DNA of 64,000 bases, taken from NCBI GenBank assembly GCA_902806565.1, contig CADCXA010000034.1, positions 868,001 through 932,000 of the forward strand, read 5' to 3'. The stretch is from Hypoxylon rubiginosum. Taxonomy: Eukaryota; Ascomycota; Sordariomycetes; Xylariales; Hypoxylaceae. This document shows, piece after piece, positions 47,107 through 58,040 of this stretch (positions within the stretch are counted from its first letter, which is position 1; every line of letters starts with the position of its first letter). A program made the translations under genes and the position numbers. The notes beneath the pieces are model-generated. The model did not search any database and was not told where the DNA came from. It saw only the letters and a list, made by a program, of their open reading frames with translations.

Positions 47107-48075
47107 CTAGTCGTTAAGCCCAGACAGGCGGCTTGTTCTTGGCGACCAAGTCGATGCCGAGACCATATCGCTTCCATTCCTGCTATACCCTAACCGAGGC
47201 GGAGTCGAGACGATAGGCGGAGGAGTTCCGTATGACGCGTGCGGTGCTCGAAACTGGTACCCGCGGTACGTTGTGACATAACCTAGCCTGGATTGAGTGC
47301 CATCCAATCTGGCCAGCGGCAGAGCGGGCATAGCGTAGGACCAATCGTCGAGCTCATAATCTGGCTCGACGAGACCTGCATCTTTGGTCTTATAGCGGTC
47401 CAAGATATCCTTCACCTTGTCCAAGCCGCGAGAAACCAGCCTGCGAAATCTGCGTTCAGGCTTTTTCCTTTCGTCAGACTTGGAACTGGAGCGGGATGTC
47501 CTCCATGGCCGCCAGCCTCTTCCAATCCACGACGCCACGCCGTAGCCCCCTACATCTCCGAGCGCGGGCCCATTCCCGTCCTGATTCTGGCAACCGCCGA
47601 CTGAGGCTCGTTCTGAATTCTCTAATTCTTCAGACTCCTCAGACGGCTCGTTATCAGGATCGGCGTGACATCCGTCGAACCCCTCGAATGCAAAGGCCGC
47701 CAAGCTGCTTCCTGAGCTTCCCGCGGGCGACTCGTACCCTATATCCCGAAGCGATTGCGACAGCAGGTTTGGATGTGCCGCCCGCCTCCGCAGTGGTCGC
47801 TTCGGGCCTAACGCTCTAGGGAAATTGTCTTCGCCTGCCAACGTCGAAGAGCTTGAAACGTTTTTCCCTTTCGTGTGGCACGGGGATTCGGGGATCGAAG
47901 AGGTGGACGAGTTCGGCCAGGCGAGATCGACGCGGCGAGACGGTAAGTGGCTCCAAGCCTCCGGCGTGCTCTCGGATGCTGTATAGCTTTTGCAAGAGCC
48001 GGCACCGAAGGACCACGTCGAATCCCCCGATCTCCGCCGTTCGCTACCAACGTTGTTCCCGTTCAGATTAGCCAT
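47107..48075 (-). CDS. Uncharacterised Ser-rich fungal protein, 322 aa
   Basis: A single open frame of 322 codons begins MANLNGNNVGSERRRSGDST. I do not recognise the family. It is low-complexity and mostly disordered. A Ser-rich first half contains GPKRPLRRRAAHPNLLSQSL and GYESPAGSSGSSLAAFAFEG. A basic centre (DERKKPERRFRRLVSRGLDK followed by VKDILDRYKTK) could form an amphipathic helix. The tail, rich in Pro, Ser and Tyr, contains YRGYQFRAPHASYGTPPP. There is no signal peptide or transmembrane segment. The frame is long relative to its surroundings and ends close to MON1's end, which supports a real gene. Function unknown. Confidence 0.65.
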   Translation of the reverse strand: MANLNGNNVGSERRRSGDSTWSFGAGSCKSYTASESTPEAWSHLPSRRVDLAWPNSSTSSIPESPCHTKGKNVSSSSTLAGEDNFPRALGPKRPLRRRAAHPNLLSQSLRDIGYESPAGSSGSSLAAFAFEGFDGCHADPDNEPSEESEELENSERASVGGCQNQDGNGPALGDVGGYGVASWIGRGWRPWRTSRSSSKSDERKKPERRFRRLVSRGLDKVKDILDRYKTKDAGLVEPDYELDDWSYAMPALPLARLDGTQSRLGYVTTYRGYQFRAPHASYGTPPPIVSTPPRLGYSRNGSDMVSASTWSPRTSRLSGLND

Positions 48076-49715
48076 AGCGGGTAGTTAACCGTGGCTATTT
48101 GGAAGAGTTAGTCATTGTTGATAAGTCAAATTGAACTATATATACGAACCGATTGGATTGTATGTTTTGCGTTTGTTTGTTGTATGAGGCGCCTTTCAAC
48201 TAGACCACCCGAGTATTGCTAAGCTCGGTTATATGCTTGGTGCTAGGTTATACCTATGCTTGGTCACTGGCGATGTGGATTCAATGTATCAAGGACTTCT
48301 CCTAGGCAAGCCTCTAGTCAGCTTTAGATCTGATAGAGGTCTGATGAATGAAGGATGGATAGAGAATAAGGAATGGAAGGGAAAACAAGCAAGGCCTTGA
48401 TGCCTTTTAATACTTACAATTGTCCAAAACCTAACTCAACCACCTCCAGGCCACGCAATACAGACGTGTTGCATGTTACAGATCGCACTCTGGTATGCTC
48501 TAAGTTTGCGAGCTGTTGCTTTTGCTGGACGACTGTCCAGAGCGGAGAGACTTGAGGCTTTGATGATGCCATCTTCCAAGAGTTGGCAATACTATGTACG
48601 TAGTAAAGTTTAATACAAGTCTTAGTCTTCGTGCTGCGTGGGTAGGAGTTAAGGCACGAAAGTTATGGTGCGTAAGTGGACTCTGGACTTGAGACGAGAG
48701 ATATGAAGGAATTTGTTAAAAGTTGTTGTAGGTTGTGAAGGTTCAGAAATCCCCTCTTCCAGAGAGGGTCAGAAGTACCTCCATATTGCCCAGCATACCT
48801 TCCATGCTCGTACCTGCCATCAAGAGGATATTATTTTAAACTAGAAGTTGGCAGCGTATAGGTGGTAGTTACCAAGCATGCGACCTTAGCCCCTTTTACC
48901 CTTACATAGGCACATATGTAGATAGCTTAGGCAGGTATATACCTATCCCACGACGTGATACGATCGATGCTATGATACATGTAGAATACATACATGTATG
49001 TAGGTAAGTACCTAAGTACTTATGTATCTAAGCACATGTAGGATGTAGCTTACTTTACGTGATGCACCCCCTACCTTTAGGTGGGCAACCTTGAGAACTG
49101 AATCCATCACCGTATCTCAAACGTGGCGATATCTGCCTACCTAGGTACCTAGATAGGTTGAAGAGCATTAGACCAAACCTTTTCTTAATGAGTTATACAC
49201 TATTTCAGGTCTAAGAGATAAACACCACGCAAGCCTACGCGTTACTACTAGATTTGTATCTGACTTTGGGGTTGTTAGAAATTAAAGCTATACTATTACA
49301 GCGAGGGGCTTATCGTAACCTACGATTATTGTAAAAGGCGAGGGTCGGTGGTATAAACTTAACTTATACGTGATTATTATCATATAAGTGAATGTAAGGG
49401 GAATTCTTCTAACTACATATCGATCTTGCTATTCCCTCGCCAAACTTGACATACCCTACTTCAGGGAGCCGTCCGAATCTACCACGGCTTATACCAAGTT
49501 GACTACCTCGTACATAATTCCCCGACTCGACTACAGCAAACAGGCTCCAAAAGAGAATCCGCGCGAACCTAACAGCCCACGGTTCCAAAACCTTGCTCCA
49601 AAACTTGGCTTGTTAAGACTTGTTTTAAGTCGAATCCAATGAATGCTGAGATTGCGCGTTTCAAAGTAAGCGACGTGATAGCCCTTCCGGGTGCCAAAGA
49701 GCCCATTTCATCTTA
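48076..49715. other. Intergenic interval (about 1.6 kb), relatively AT-rich
   Basis: This lies between two minus-strand genes. It has many TACCTA/TAGGTA words, including a dense patch at 48925-49160 with ACATACATGTATGTAGGTAA and CTACCTAGGTACCTAG. No gene or RNA can be supported. Confidence 0.55.
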
Positions 49716-52700
49716 TTAAGCTCTGTGATGTTTCTTCGAACATACTCGCACTGCCGCCTTAGCACCTTTCACCCACTTGCGAAGCTTTGCTCGCATCCGT
49801 CGCCTCAGGGTCGCTCGGCTACGCTTCTCCCGCGTTGAACGCCCGTGGCTAGCAACGAAGTGCTTACTCTTAGCATTAGCATTTGTTGGACCGACATCTC
49901 GGTCTGCACTATGCTCTTCCTTGTCATGCGCAGTGACTGAGTCTGATTCTTGGTCCGATGACCGTGCCAACATAAAACGAAGATTTGATAAGTGCCCTTT
50001 GAAGCCATGGCGATGCGCTGCGTCGGAACTTAGACAGCTCTCCATAGATCTAGCGTCAGATGTAAGATTGCTCTGGTGGTCTCCAAGAGTCGATGGATAC
50101 GCTGTTTTGTTGGAATCAGCTACGTCAAGGGTACTACCAGGAGATAAGCGCCCGGTCTGTGTTGGTTGTGGTGAATTTTCACCGGCTGGCAAGGTTGCTG
50201 GACTTAAGCTAGCCGGAAAACTGAACAAATCTCGTGGCCTCTGGCGTGATATATCCGCTACGATGCTAGACGTAGAAGCGTCCGCGTTCCGACGGATTGT
50301 CTCAGGTGGAGGAGTACTGAGAGTGGTGCTTCTGGAATATCTTAATTTCAGCCTGCTCCGAGCCCGCACTCGATCACCCGAGTTAGGCATATGACCCTCA
50401 GGCTTTGAATTAGGGGTACTAGGAGCGCTAGGTTTATCAGTTTCTATGTCGAAGAGCCTCGTATCGGAAGATATCGTAGCTCCTGAGTCATTGGATGTTT
50501 TCATCCTCAATCTCAATTTTGGAACGTTCTTTTGCAAGCCCAAATTTCGATCACATTCAGGAATCGTCGCCGGGTTTTCAGTTTCCCCATCCCCGAATAG
50601 CCAAGGCGTGGAAGACTGCGAAAACTTGAAGGGAGAGAGAACCTCAGCAAAGTCGCCCTCATTGCTAGAAGTACTCTGTATGCTCGGGGCTGGCAGCAGC
50701 CCATAGTCAGGGTCGCCAGGTAAAGACGGTAATGCCTTCATAAGTTGAGGGATGCTATTCTTCAGCTTCAGTTGGCGGGCAGGCGAGATGGGTTTGGGCG
50801 AGACGATAGTCGTAGTGGAACAGGATGGTGGGATATGGGGAAACCCTTCGTTGTCTTCTCTAGGTAAGCTGCTGGTGCTTATTCTAGGAACCGCTCTGCT
50901 TCTCTTGTGGTTGAATCTCTGCCTTGGCGCTACTCCTGATGCCTGTTCTATCGAAATGGGGACAATATCATTCCCTCCAACATTACCACCTCTGTTACTC
51001 AAGGCTTCTGCGGCTATTAAGGATCTGTCGTCATCACCGCCAGTATCATAGTCGGTGTTATCGAGGTTCGCCCTTGTAGCCCCATCTATTACTTCGCTTG
51101 ATTTGCTGTGGTGTGAATTGTTGCGGCCCATCGTGATGGATGTATATCGGCCACCAAGCAATGTATTGTGTTGGATAGAATCCGTCAGATGGCTCTGGAC
51201 AGGTTCAGAAAACGAACGTCGCTCAATGGAATTGCATTGCGGACTATCCATGTTTTGTTCTAATATCTTGTCAGCATCGGCATCCTGCCCTACGCCGTCT
51301 TGTAGGGTTTCGCTCTGCGTGTCATCTCTCAATATCACACCTTGCTCGCTTCGAACCGAAGGGGTCTCGCCGCCTTGGACCTGTACCTGCCTCTCTGGCG
51401 AGGATTTCTTGGTCTTCGGGGTTGCCGTCGTTCTATAATCCGTGTATCTGTACGTAGGGGCATCTTTTGACTCAAGGTCAAGACTCGGATTGAATGTGTC
51501 CATAGAGTCCCTACCCGCCTGAGACGGTAGCAGATCAATGTCACTTCCTCTTGTATGCTTTCTGCTAGCATCCGGTGTATCAAATGTGACAGATCTAGAT
51601 TCAGAGCGGATCGAACCAGTACGGCAACGCGACGGAGCACGATATGGTGCAGTCTGGAAATTTTCAGCGTGAGGCGTGGCGCTGCCCCGTGGAATTTGGG
51701 CCACGTTTGTCTCGTTCGGGTTTCGGCCCTCATGCTCAAAGAAAGCCGAATCCCCTTCTCCAAAGGCAGCACCTAGGCTGTCATCAGACTCTTGCAGAAC
51801 CAACGGCCGCGAATAATTCGACACGCGAGTAGGGATTGGAGCCAGGGGGAGAACTGGAGTTGTGGCACGAGGCTGTCCACTCTCGAATCCTTCTGTGTAA
51901 TCGTAATATCTTGGAGGAGCAGCGGAAAGGCCACTTGGACCAGCTCTAGGTGTAGATGGCATCCGATGGTACATATTCACAATGGACGTGAGGCTCGACG
52001 TTCTTGAACCATCCAATCTTTCCCGGTAAGGCGTACTCCAAGAGGCCATGGAGGCCGCGGAAACAGTTCGGAGAGAGGGAGGTCCAGGTAGCTCATTGCG
52101 GCTACTAGGTGGGCGTGGTGGCGGCAACGAAGCGGTAGACAGGTTAGCATCTGCTCGCAGGCCCAGCGGAGGAGGTCTCCGCGGCATCGGGGGATAGGAG
52201 GGCTTGTACGGCCGATGACCAGTTCTCTACAAATTTTCAGTATGTGTTCGGATGCATATAGAGCTCGAGAGACTTACGTATGAGATTCTATCAATCTCCA
52301 CCATGCGGCTATAATCCACTCGTCCACCTTCGGTGAGTGCCGGCGAAGCTGGGCGGACTCCAGGCCTCTTTAAGCGAGTTGGATAAGGGAAAGGTGATCG
52401 GGGGCGTTGAAGCGGACCGCTCGTCTGACTCTGCAACGTAGCTGTCGATTTGTGGTGGGAAAGATGACGTGACCCGCAGGTGGTCATCGAGTACGAACGT
52501 AGTCCAATATCTTCTGAAGACGTTGGAGTTAACGTGCTCGTTGTTGATTTATGGCTGTCTGACCCATACATGGAGATTATCTCGGAGGCGGTGTCTCTAC
52601 AGGGAGAGGGCTTGTTGTGATTAGTCCGGCGGTGTAGTTCCTCCATGGAAGGACGCGGCGATGGAGGGATCGGCTTGATGCTGAAGATTCCGATATCTCC

Positions 52701-52898
52701 TGTTTCAGTCGTGGTTTTCAGCATGCTCTCCAGTGCACCGGGGGAAGGCAACAAGACGGAGTTCTCGTTGACACTTCGAAGGGGTTTGTGTAGCGGACGC
52801 ATCGAGGTAGGGCCATGGCCTGGGCGTCCGTGGGAAGAATAACTGCTACGAAGAGTGCCATGGCTCGCGCTATGCCTGGGCAGGCGATGGTGCTCCAT
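49716..52898 (-). CDS. Uncharacterised Ser/Pro-rich fungal protein, 1043 aa
   Basis: Two exons on the minus strand, 52898-52278 and 52226-49716, have a GTAAGT donor and a phase-0 junction (DRISY|RTGHRPYKPS). The start is MEHHRLPRHSASHGTLRSSY. The protein is almost wholly low-complexity and rich in Ser, Pro, Thr and Arg. Conserved-looking patches include SVNENSVLLPSPGALESMLK, TTETGDIGIFSIKPIPPSPR and WSTPYRERLDGSRTSSLTSI followed by VNMYHRMPSTPRAG. The C-terminus is strongly basic (RATLRRRMRAKLRKWVKGAK), a possible nuclear or membrane-binding tail. There is no catalytic domain. Many Ser-Pro sites suggest regulation by phosphorylation (inference). Function unknown; gene structure fairly secure. 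Confidence 0.75.
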
Positions 52899-55065
52899 CA
52901 GAACAGACAGAGCAAGGGGAGAGACAAATCACTATAACATGAAGTAAAAAGTAATTGGGTTTGGGTATTGGATTAAAAGAGAGCCCGGTTGTCTGGTCCT
53001 AGAAGGACGTCGAGCCGTGATTCGGAAATAAAGGCTTCGACGGTCCGGAAAGTCGCCAGACAAGGCTGGATACTGCAATCAGACGAAGTGGAAGACAACG
53101 ACTGTGGAATTACAAATACGTATAAAGCACTAGCTTGGTGAGTAGATGGCATTGGCTCCTTGTTGGCTGTCGCGGGGCCATCTATATTGAGAGGAAGGTC
53201 GGATGCTTTGGATGAAAAAAACAATAGGGGAGACCAGACATGACGGTAACGGCTCACCAGATTTCCCCCTATTAGATGGAAATCACGACATTTATCGCGA
53301 AAGCATTCGGAAGCGCCCTCCTTCCAAAGACCAAACAACCTCCACCTACCTGGGATAGAGCTATGAGGCATGTTTGCGCTTGCCATATACCGTTATGGTC
53401 ACGAGGCGATAGACATGCCTCCACTAACCAACACTGAAGATACTCGCGCCCACTCTTGATACCACAACGTAGACATTGAAAAGCGAATATCCGACATCGA
53501 GTAACAGTTTGATCCCGTGATGGGCATGTTGTTCCTAACAGCCCGATTCCAAGATATTTGGATGGTAGTCTGTAGAAGTCGCGAGGCTACCTAAGAGGAG
53601 GTAAGCGCTTCATAAAAGCACCATAGATAGGCTTAGCAAGGCAACGACTCATCCCTTAGGCCATCTAGAAACGTTTAACATGTTGATTTTCTCCAAAGAA
53701 AATGTAATAATGCGAAGAGATACATATGTAATTCTGCTTTAGGTACAGTAGGTAGCATGGTAATTCTTCCTAGATCTAGACTACTCACAAATCAATTGCC
53801 AAGTATGATAACTCCGTGCAGCAATACTTCCGGCGAGGAATGATTGTGTCTGTTTCCTATGCCAGTATGTTATGTAGTTTTAGCATGTTCCTCGGGTATA
53901 CAAGTACATAGATACTATCATTAGACCTTGCGTCGCTGCGTCGCCAAAGTGTCGGGTGCATCTTAGCATCATTTTTATACTTCAAAGCGATGCTAAACTT
54001 TGTTGCAGGTTTGGGTAGCTGAGCATGGATGGGGGGATGAGGCTATCTCTGCTATCGAGGTTGTTATCGTAGCGATTGCTATCGTAGCGGTAGGGGTTGT
54101 GTTACAAGCCTGTATTGTAACGCTCAGGGTCCAAGGGGTTTTTTAAGCCTCGCTGCAGACTGAATTGTAATCTAATAAATCTGGCAATCTGGCCAATACC
54201 TAGGTACGCATCATTAATATCCCTAATCTAGGGATGTTGTCATGTAGGTGTAAGCTTATTGGATTTATTGCAAAAAATACCGTGCCTCCTGAATCGAAAC
54301 AACCCTATCCTATGTAGAGCGACGATCAGATGATAATATTTGCGCGGGTTGAACACCTGGTGCTCCGAATATAGAATGTTAACAGCTAATTGTTAATTGT
54401 TAATTGCTAAGCTAATTCATATTTCCGGGTCTACGAACCGGATGCCGCAGCCTTGCGTTTCCCTCCGAGCTCATCTAGGTTACGATCTGACAGTCTGAGC
54501 TTAGTGGCTGTGCGCCATGGCAGCATGGCTAGGTACATGGTCGCTTTAGTGGATCGGTAGTGGGGTCTATGGGGTTGGGGTAGCACCAGGGATCGTAGAA
54601 AAAGAGAACACCTGTCCCCTACCTTAGGTACGTAGGTACATTTCTAATAGATTACCTGTGCGTAAGCCACATGCACACACCATTTCGGAGGGGATAGCTT
54701 AGACACTATTATTTGATGATTCCACCGCTGAATCCATTCAGCCAGGCTTTTTATCCTCTATTCCTGTTCAAGGGACACCTATACCACAGTAAAAACATTA
54801 CAAAAGCTCTGGCTCTCCGGCCTGCGTCTACATTCACTTCATTGTTTTTCTCCTACTTCATCATTTCCGGTCAACCCTAGCTAGTACCGAATTTATAGGT
54901 ATGTTCTCCTAGCTACCTATTTCATCAAACCAGTTCACGTTCACCTGCATTTCCTATATCCCCCCTCCCTTTCGTATATACTGTCGCCCATGCGACATTC
55001 TGTGGTCGCAAGTTGTGAAAATCCAAGACAGCTAACCGTGGTACCTATTGCTTAGGTCCTTCATC
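52899..55065. other. Intergenic interval (about 2.2 kb)
   Basis: This lies between the divergent Ser/Pro-rich gene and PDI, so it holds both promoters. A frame at 52973-53386 (-) sits in the likely 5' UTR of the Ser/Pro-rich gene and is not accepted. Short repeated words occur at 54067-54092 (CTATCGTAGCG) and 54374-54405 (TTAATTG). The 100 bases before 55066 are pyrimidine-rich, as is common in fungal promoters. No tRNA seen. Confidence 0.5.
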
Positions 55066-56702
55066 ATGTACACGACACGGAACGTTCTTTTCGGCCTGCT
55101 TGCTGCCGCTGCAGGTGTTTCTGCTGCAGATGCATCAGATGTTACACAATTAAACAAGGACACGTTCAATGACTTTGTCAAGGGCAATGACCTAGTCCTA
55201 GCTGAGTGTATGTCAAACATGAATTGCTTCGTAGCTTTTCCAATGGGAAACATGGCTCACTTAAGAATGTATAGTCTTTGCCCCGTGGTGTGGCCACTGC
55301 AAGGCCCTCGCCCCAGAGTACGAAGAGGCGGCCACAACGCTAAAGGAGAAGTCGATCAAGCTGGCCAAGATCGACTGCACAGAGGAGGCTGAGCTGTGCC
55401 AATCATTCGGTGTAGAGGGCTACCCGACACTCAAGATCTTCCGTGGTCTCGAGAGCATCACACCATACACTGGCCAAAGAAAGGCTGCTGCGTGAGTAAT
55501 CCTGTCAAGCAGTCTGTGTGTCCTTACAATTGCTGACAAATCTATATAGTATCACCTCCTACATGGTTAAGCAGTCTCTCCCCGCCGTCTCACCTCTTAC
55601 ACCCGAGACTCTTGAAGACTTCAAGACCGCAGACAAGGTCGTCCTGGTCGCCTACATCGACTCTTCCGACAAGGCCTCGAACGAAACCTACACAAAGATT
55701 GCCGAGAAGCTGAGGGACTCTTACCTCTTCGGTGCCACCAACGATGCTTCATTGGCTGAGGCTGAGGGTGTCAAGGCCCCGGCCCTTGTTCTGTACAAGC
55801 AATTTGATGAGGGCAAGGCTACTTTCACCGACAAGTTCGAGGAGGAGGCCATCGAGGATTTTGCCAAGGTCGCCTCCACTCCTCTGATTGGCGAGGTCGG
55901 CCCTGATACATATTCCGGTTACATGTCCGCTGGTATTCCTCTTGCTTACATCTTCTCTGAGACTGCCGAGGAGCGCAAGGAACTTGGTGAAGCTCTCAAG
56001 CCCATCGCTGAGAAGTTCCGCGGCAAGATCAACTTTGCCACCATCGATGCTTCGTCCTTCGGTGCTCACGCTGGCAACCTCAACCTAAAGACTGACAAGT
56101 TCCCGTCTTTCGCCATCCAGGAGACGGTCAAGAACCAGAAGTTCCCCTTCGACCAGGAGAAGGAGATTACCTATGATACCATTAGCGCTTTCGTCGAGGA
56201 CTTCTCTGCCGGAAAGATCGAGCCCAGCCTGAAGTCGGAGCCGATTCCCGAGAAGCAGGAGAACGCCGTCACTGTCGTTGTCGGCAAGAGCTACGAAGAC
56301 ATTGTCCTGGACGACTCCAAGGATGTCCTGATCGAGTTCTACGCCCCGTGGTGTGGTCACTGCAAGGCTCTTGCTCCCAAATACGAGGACCTTGCCTCTC
56401 TGTACGCCAACAGCGAGTTCAAGGACAAGGTTGTCATTGCCAAGGTTGACGCTACTGCCAACGACGTTCCGGATGAGATCCAGGGTTTCCCTACCATCAA
56501 GCTCTACCCTGCCGGAGCCAAGGACAAGCCGGTTTCTTACAGTGGTTCCCGAACTGTTGAGGACCTGATCAAGTTCGTTAAGGAGAACGGCAAGTACGAG
56601 GCTAGCGTGGAGGAGAAGACGGAAGAGGAGACTCCTGTTGCCCCGGCTGCAACTGAATCCAGCAGCAGCGAGGCTGCTGAGGAGACGCATGATGAACTAT
56701 AA
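55066..56702 (+). CDS. PDI1: Protein disulfide isomerase
   Basis: Three exons, 55066-55207, 55275-55491 and 55550-56702, give 503 aa. The ATG at 55066 starts a signal peptide, [20 protein letters not shown]. Domain a has the active site [16 protein letters not shown] (Cys53 and Cys56), formed across intron 1. Domains b and b' follow without active cysteines. Domain a' has [17 protein letters not shown] (Cys388 and Cys391). An acidic tail ends in HDEL, the ER retention signal. The enzyme forms and reshuffles disulfides in secretory proteins in the ER. Length and the a-b-b'-a' layout are typical. ER-stress control is expected for this family, but I could not identify an unambiguous UPR element upstream. 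Confidence 0.98.
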
Positions 56703-57125
56703 ACTCGACACGCGAGAGAATGAGGCAAAAGAACAAAATGTACAGTTTCTTTCTAGTAATGAACCGGGCAGTTAATCAGCCGGTACACTGGGTTAACTCT
56801 GGGACTGGGATATAATGTTGACTTTCAGGTAGCTCAGCATAAAGGGTATGAATTTTCACTTTGATCAAGCAATTCTAGCTTGCTGCGATGAATCATATGA
56901 TACTAAACTATTTCGAAAGTGTTGTGACTTGCAATGATGATGAATACCTATATGTAGGTAGGTAGGTGTTTAACCAATTCGCCGAATTCAGTAGTGACCA
57001 ACCAAGGTGATTGGTTCTGTCAGCTATCCCGCTATCCCGAGGTTAATCCACGCATTCCTGTGAGCTCCCCGGGACCCACTTTAGGAATTAATTGATCGAC
57101 GTCGTCTCGAAACCCCAAAGGCTGG

Positions 57126-57179
57126 CCACCCTGCCACCCTGCCACCCTGCCACCCTGCCACCCTGCCACCCAAAGCTTG
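57126..57179. repeat. (CCACCCTG)6 octamer tandem repeat
   Basis: Six perfect 8-nt units plus a partial CCACCCA, about 100 bp upstream of the ATG at 57278. It lies in the promoter or 5' UTR of the small mitochondrial gene. Confidence 0.95.
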
Positions 57180-57277
57180 GTCGATATCCCTCAACAGCAA
57201 CATCGCCAGCGCCCGACTTGGACATACTTGAACATATTCCGCGAGACACAGTCCGACCCTATCACTTGATAACGTCA

Positions 57278-58040
57278 ATGGCTTCGAGAGTTCTGCTCGG
57301 CGGCGCCCGAAGCGCCTGCGCTGCCTCTTTCCCTCTACGAGCTGCCCGAAACTTCCACGCGACAACACGAACCCTCGCCGACGCGACGACTCCCCTTCCC
57401 GTTCGCAAGCCCGTGGGCGCCTTCCGCGGCGGGTGAGTAGACCTGCGCCCAATCCGCTAGATTTGCTGTCCGTCGGTAGCTTACGAATTACGCCGTGTTA
57501 TAGACTCTTCGGCTTCCTACTTGGTTCGACCCTTGCCGGCTCCGGCGTTTACGGCTACGTCCTGTTAGTACACACCCGATGGCCTGGAGTGGCTCTGTTA
57601 TATGGTCTTTCGGGCCTTTACGACAGTACAATATTCTAGCTGCATAGAGCGGGCTGAGAATACCCTCCGAACAGAGAAGAGCGCAATATGCTAACCAAAC
57701 ACTTCGATAGGCGAGAGTACAAGGCATCAAACGAGTTATTGCAAGAAGACATATATGTGCGTTTTTGCATTTGATTAACCCTACGCCGCATGCCTTCATT
57801 TCAATCGAGGTCCGGGCTGGGGAGCTCTTTTTAAAAGAAGCTCTCCTCACCCCTTTCTTTGTTTGCTATTTCCCTCTCAGCGAAGAACTTCCACAACTCG
57901 ACCTCATCAGCCCCAGAAGCAACATCTCAGCTGACCCATGTGCGAAAAAATAGGCTCTACAGGCAGCTTGCCAACGACTGAACACGTACGTGCAGCAACT
58001 CGAGGAGAAGATGGACGCCGCAGAAAGGAAGAAGAAATGA
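57278..58040 (+). CDS. Small predicted mitochondrial membrane protein, 115 aa, unknown function
   Basis: Four exons, 57278-57432, 57504-57563, 57711-57756 and 57954-58040, give 115 aa. Exon 2 uses a GTTAGT donor; with it the junction reads YGYVL|REYKASNELL. The N-terminus (MASRVLLGGARSACAA, then LRAARNFHATTRTLA) is Arg-rich and lacks acidic residues, a typical matrix-targeting presequence. One transmembrane helix follows (GGLFGFLLGSTLAGSGVYGY). The C-terminus is a short coiled coil, ALQAACQRLNTYVQQLEEKM, ending ERKKK. I recall similar uncharacterised proteins in other ascomycetes, but that is memory, not a search. It is probably an inner-membrane protein with a coiled-coil domain. Function unknown. 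Confidence 0.8.

Noticed and set aside
52973..53386. Open frame of 137 codons on -
   Set aside because: It lies just upstream of the Ser/Pro-rich gene on the same strand, most likely in its promoter or 5' UTR, and shows no motif.
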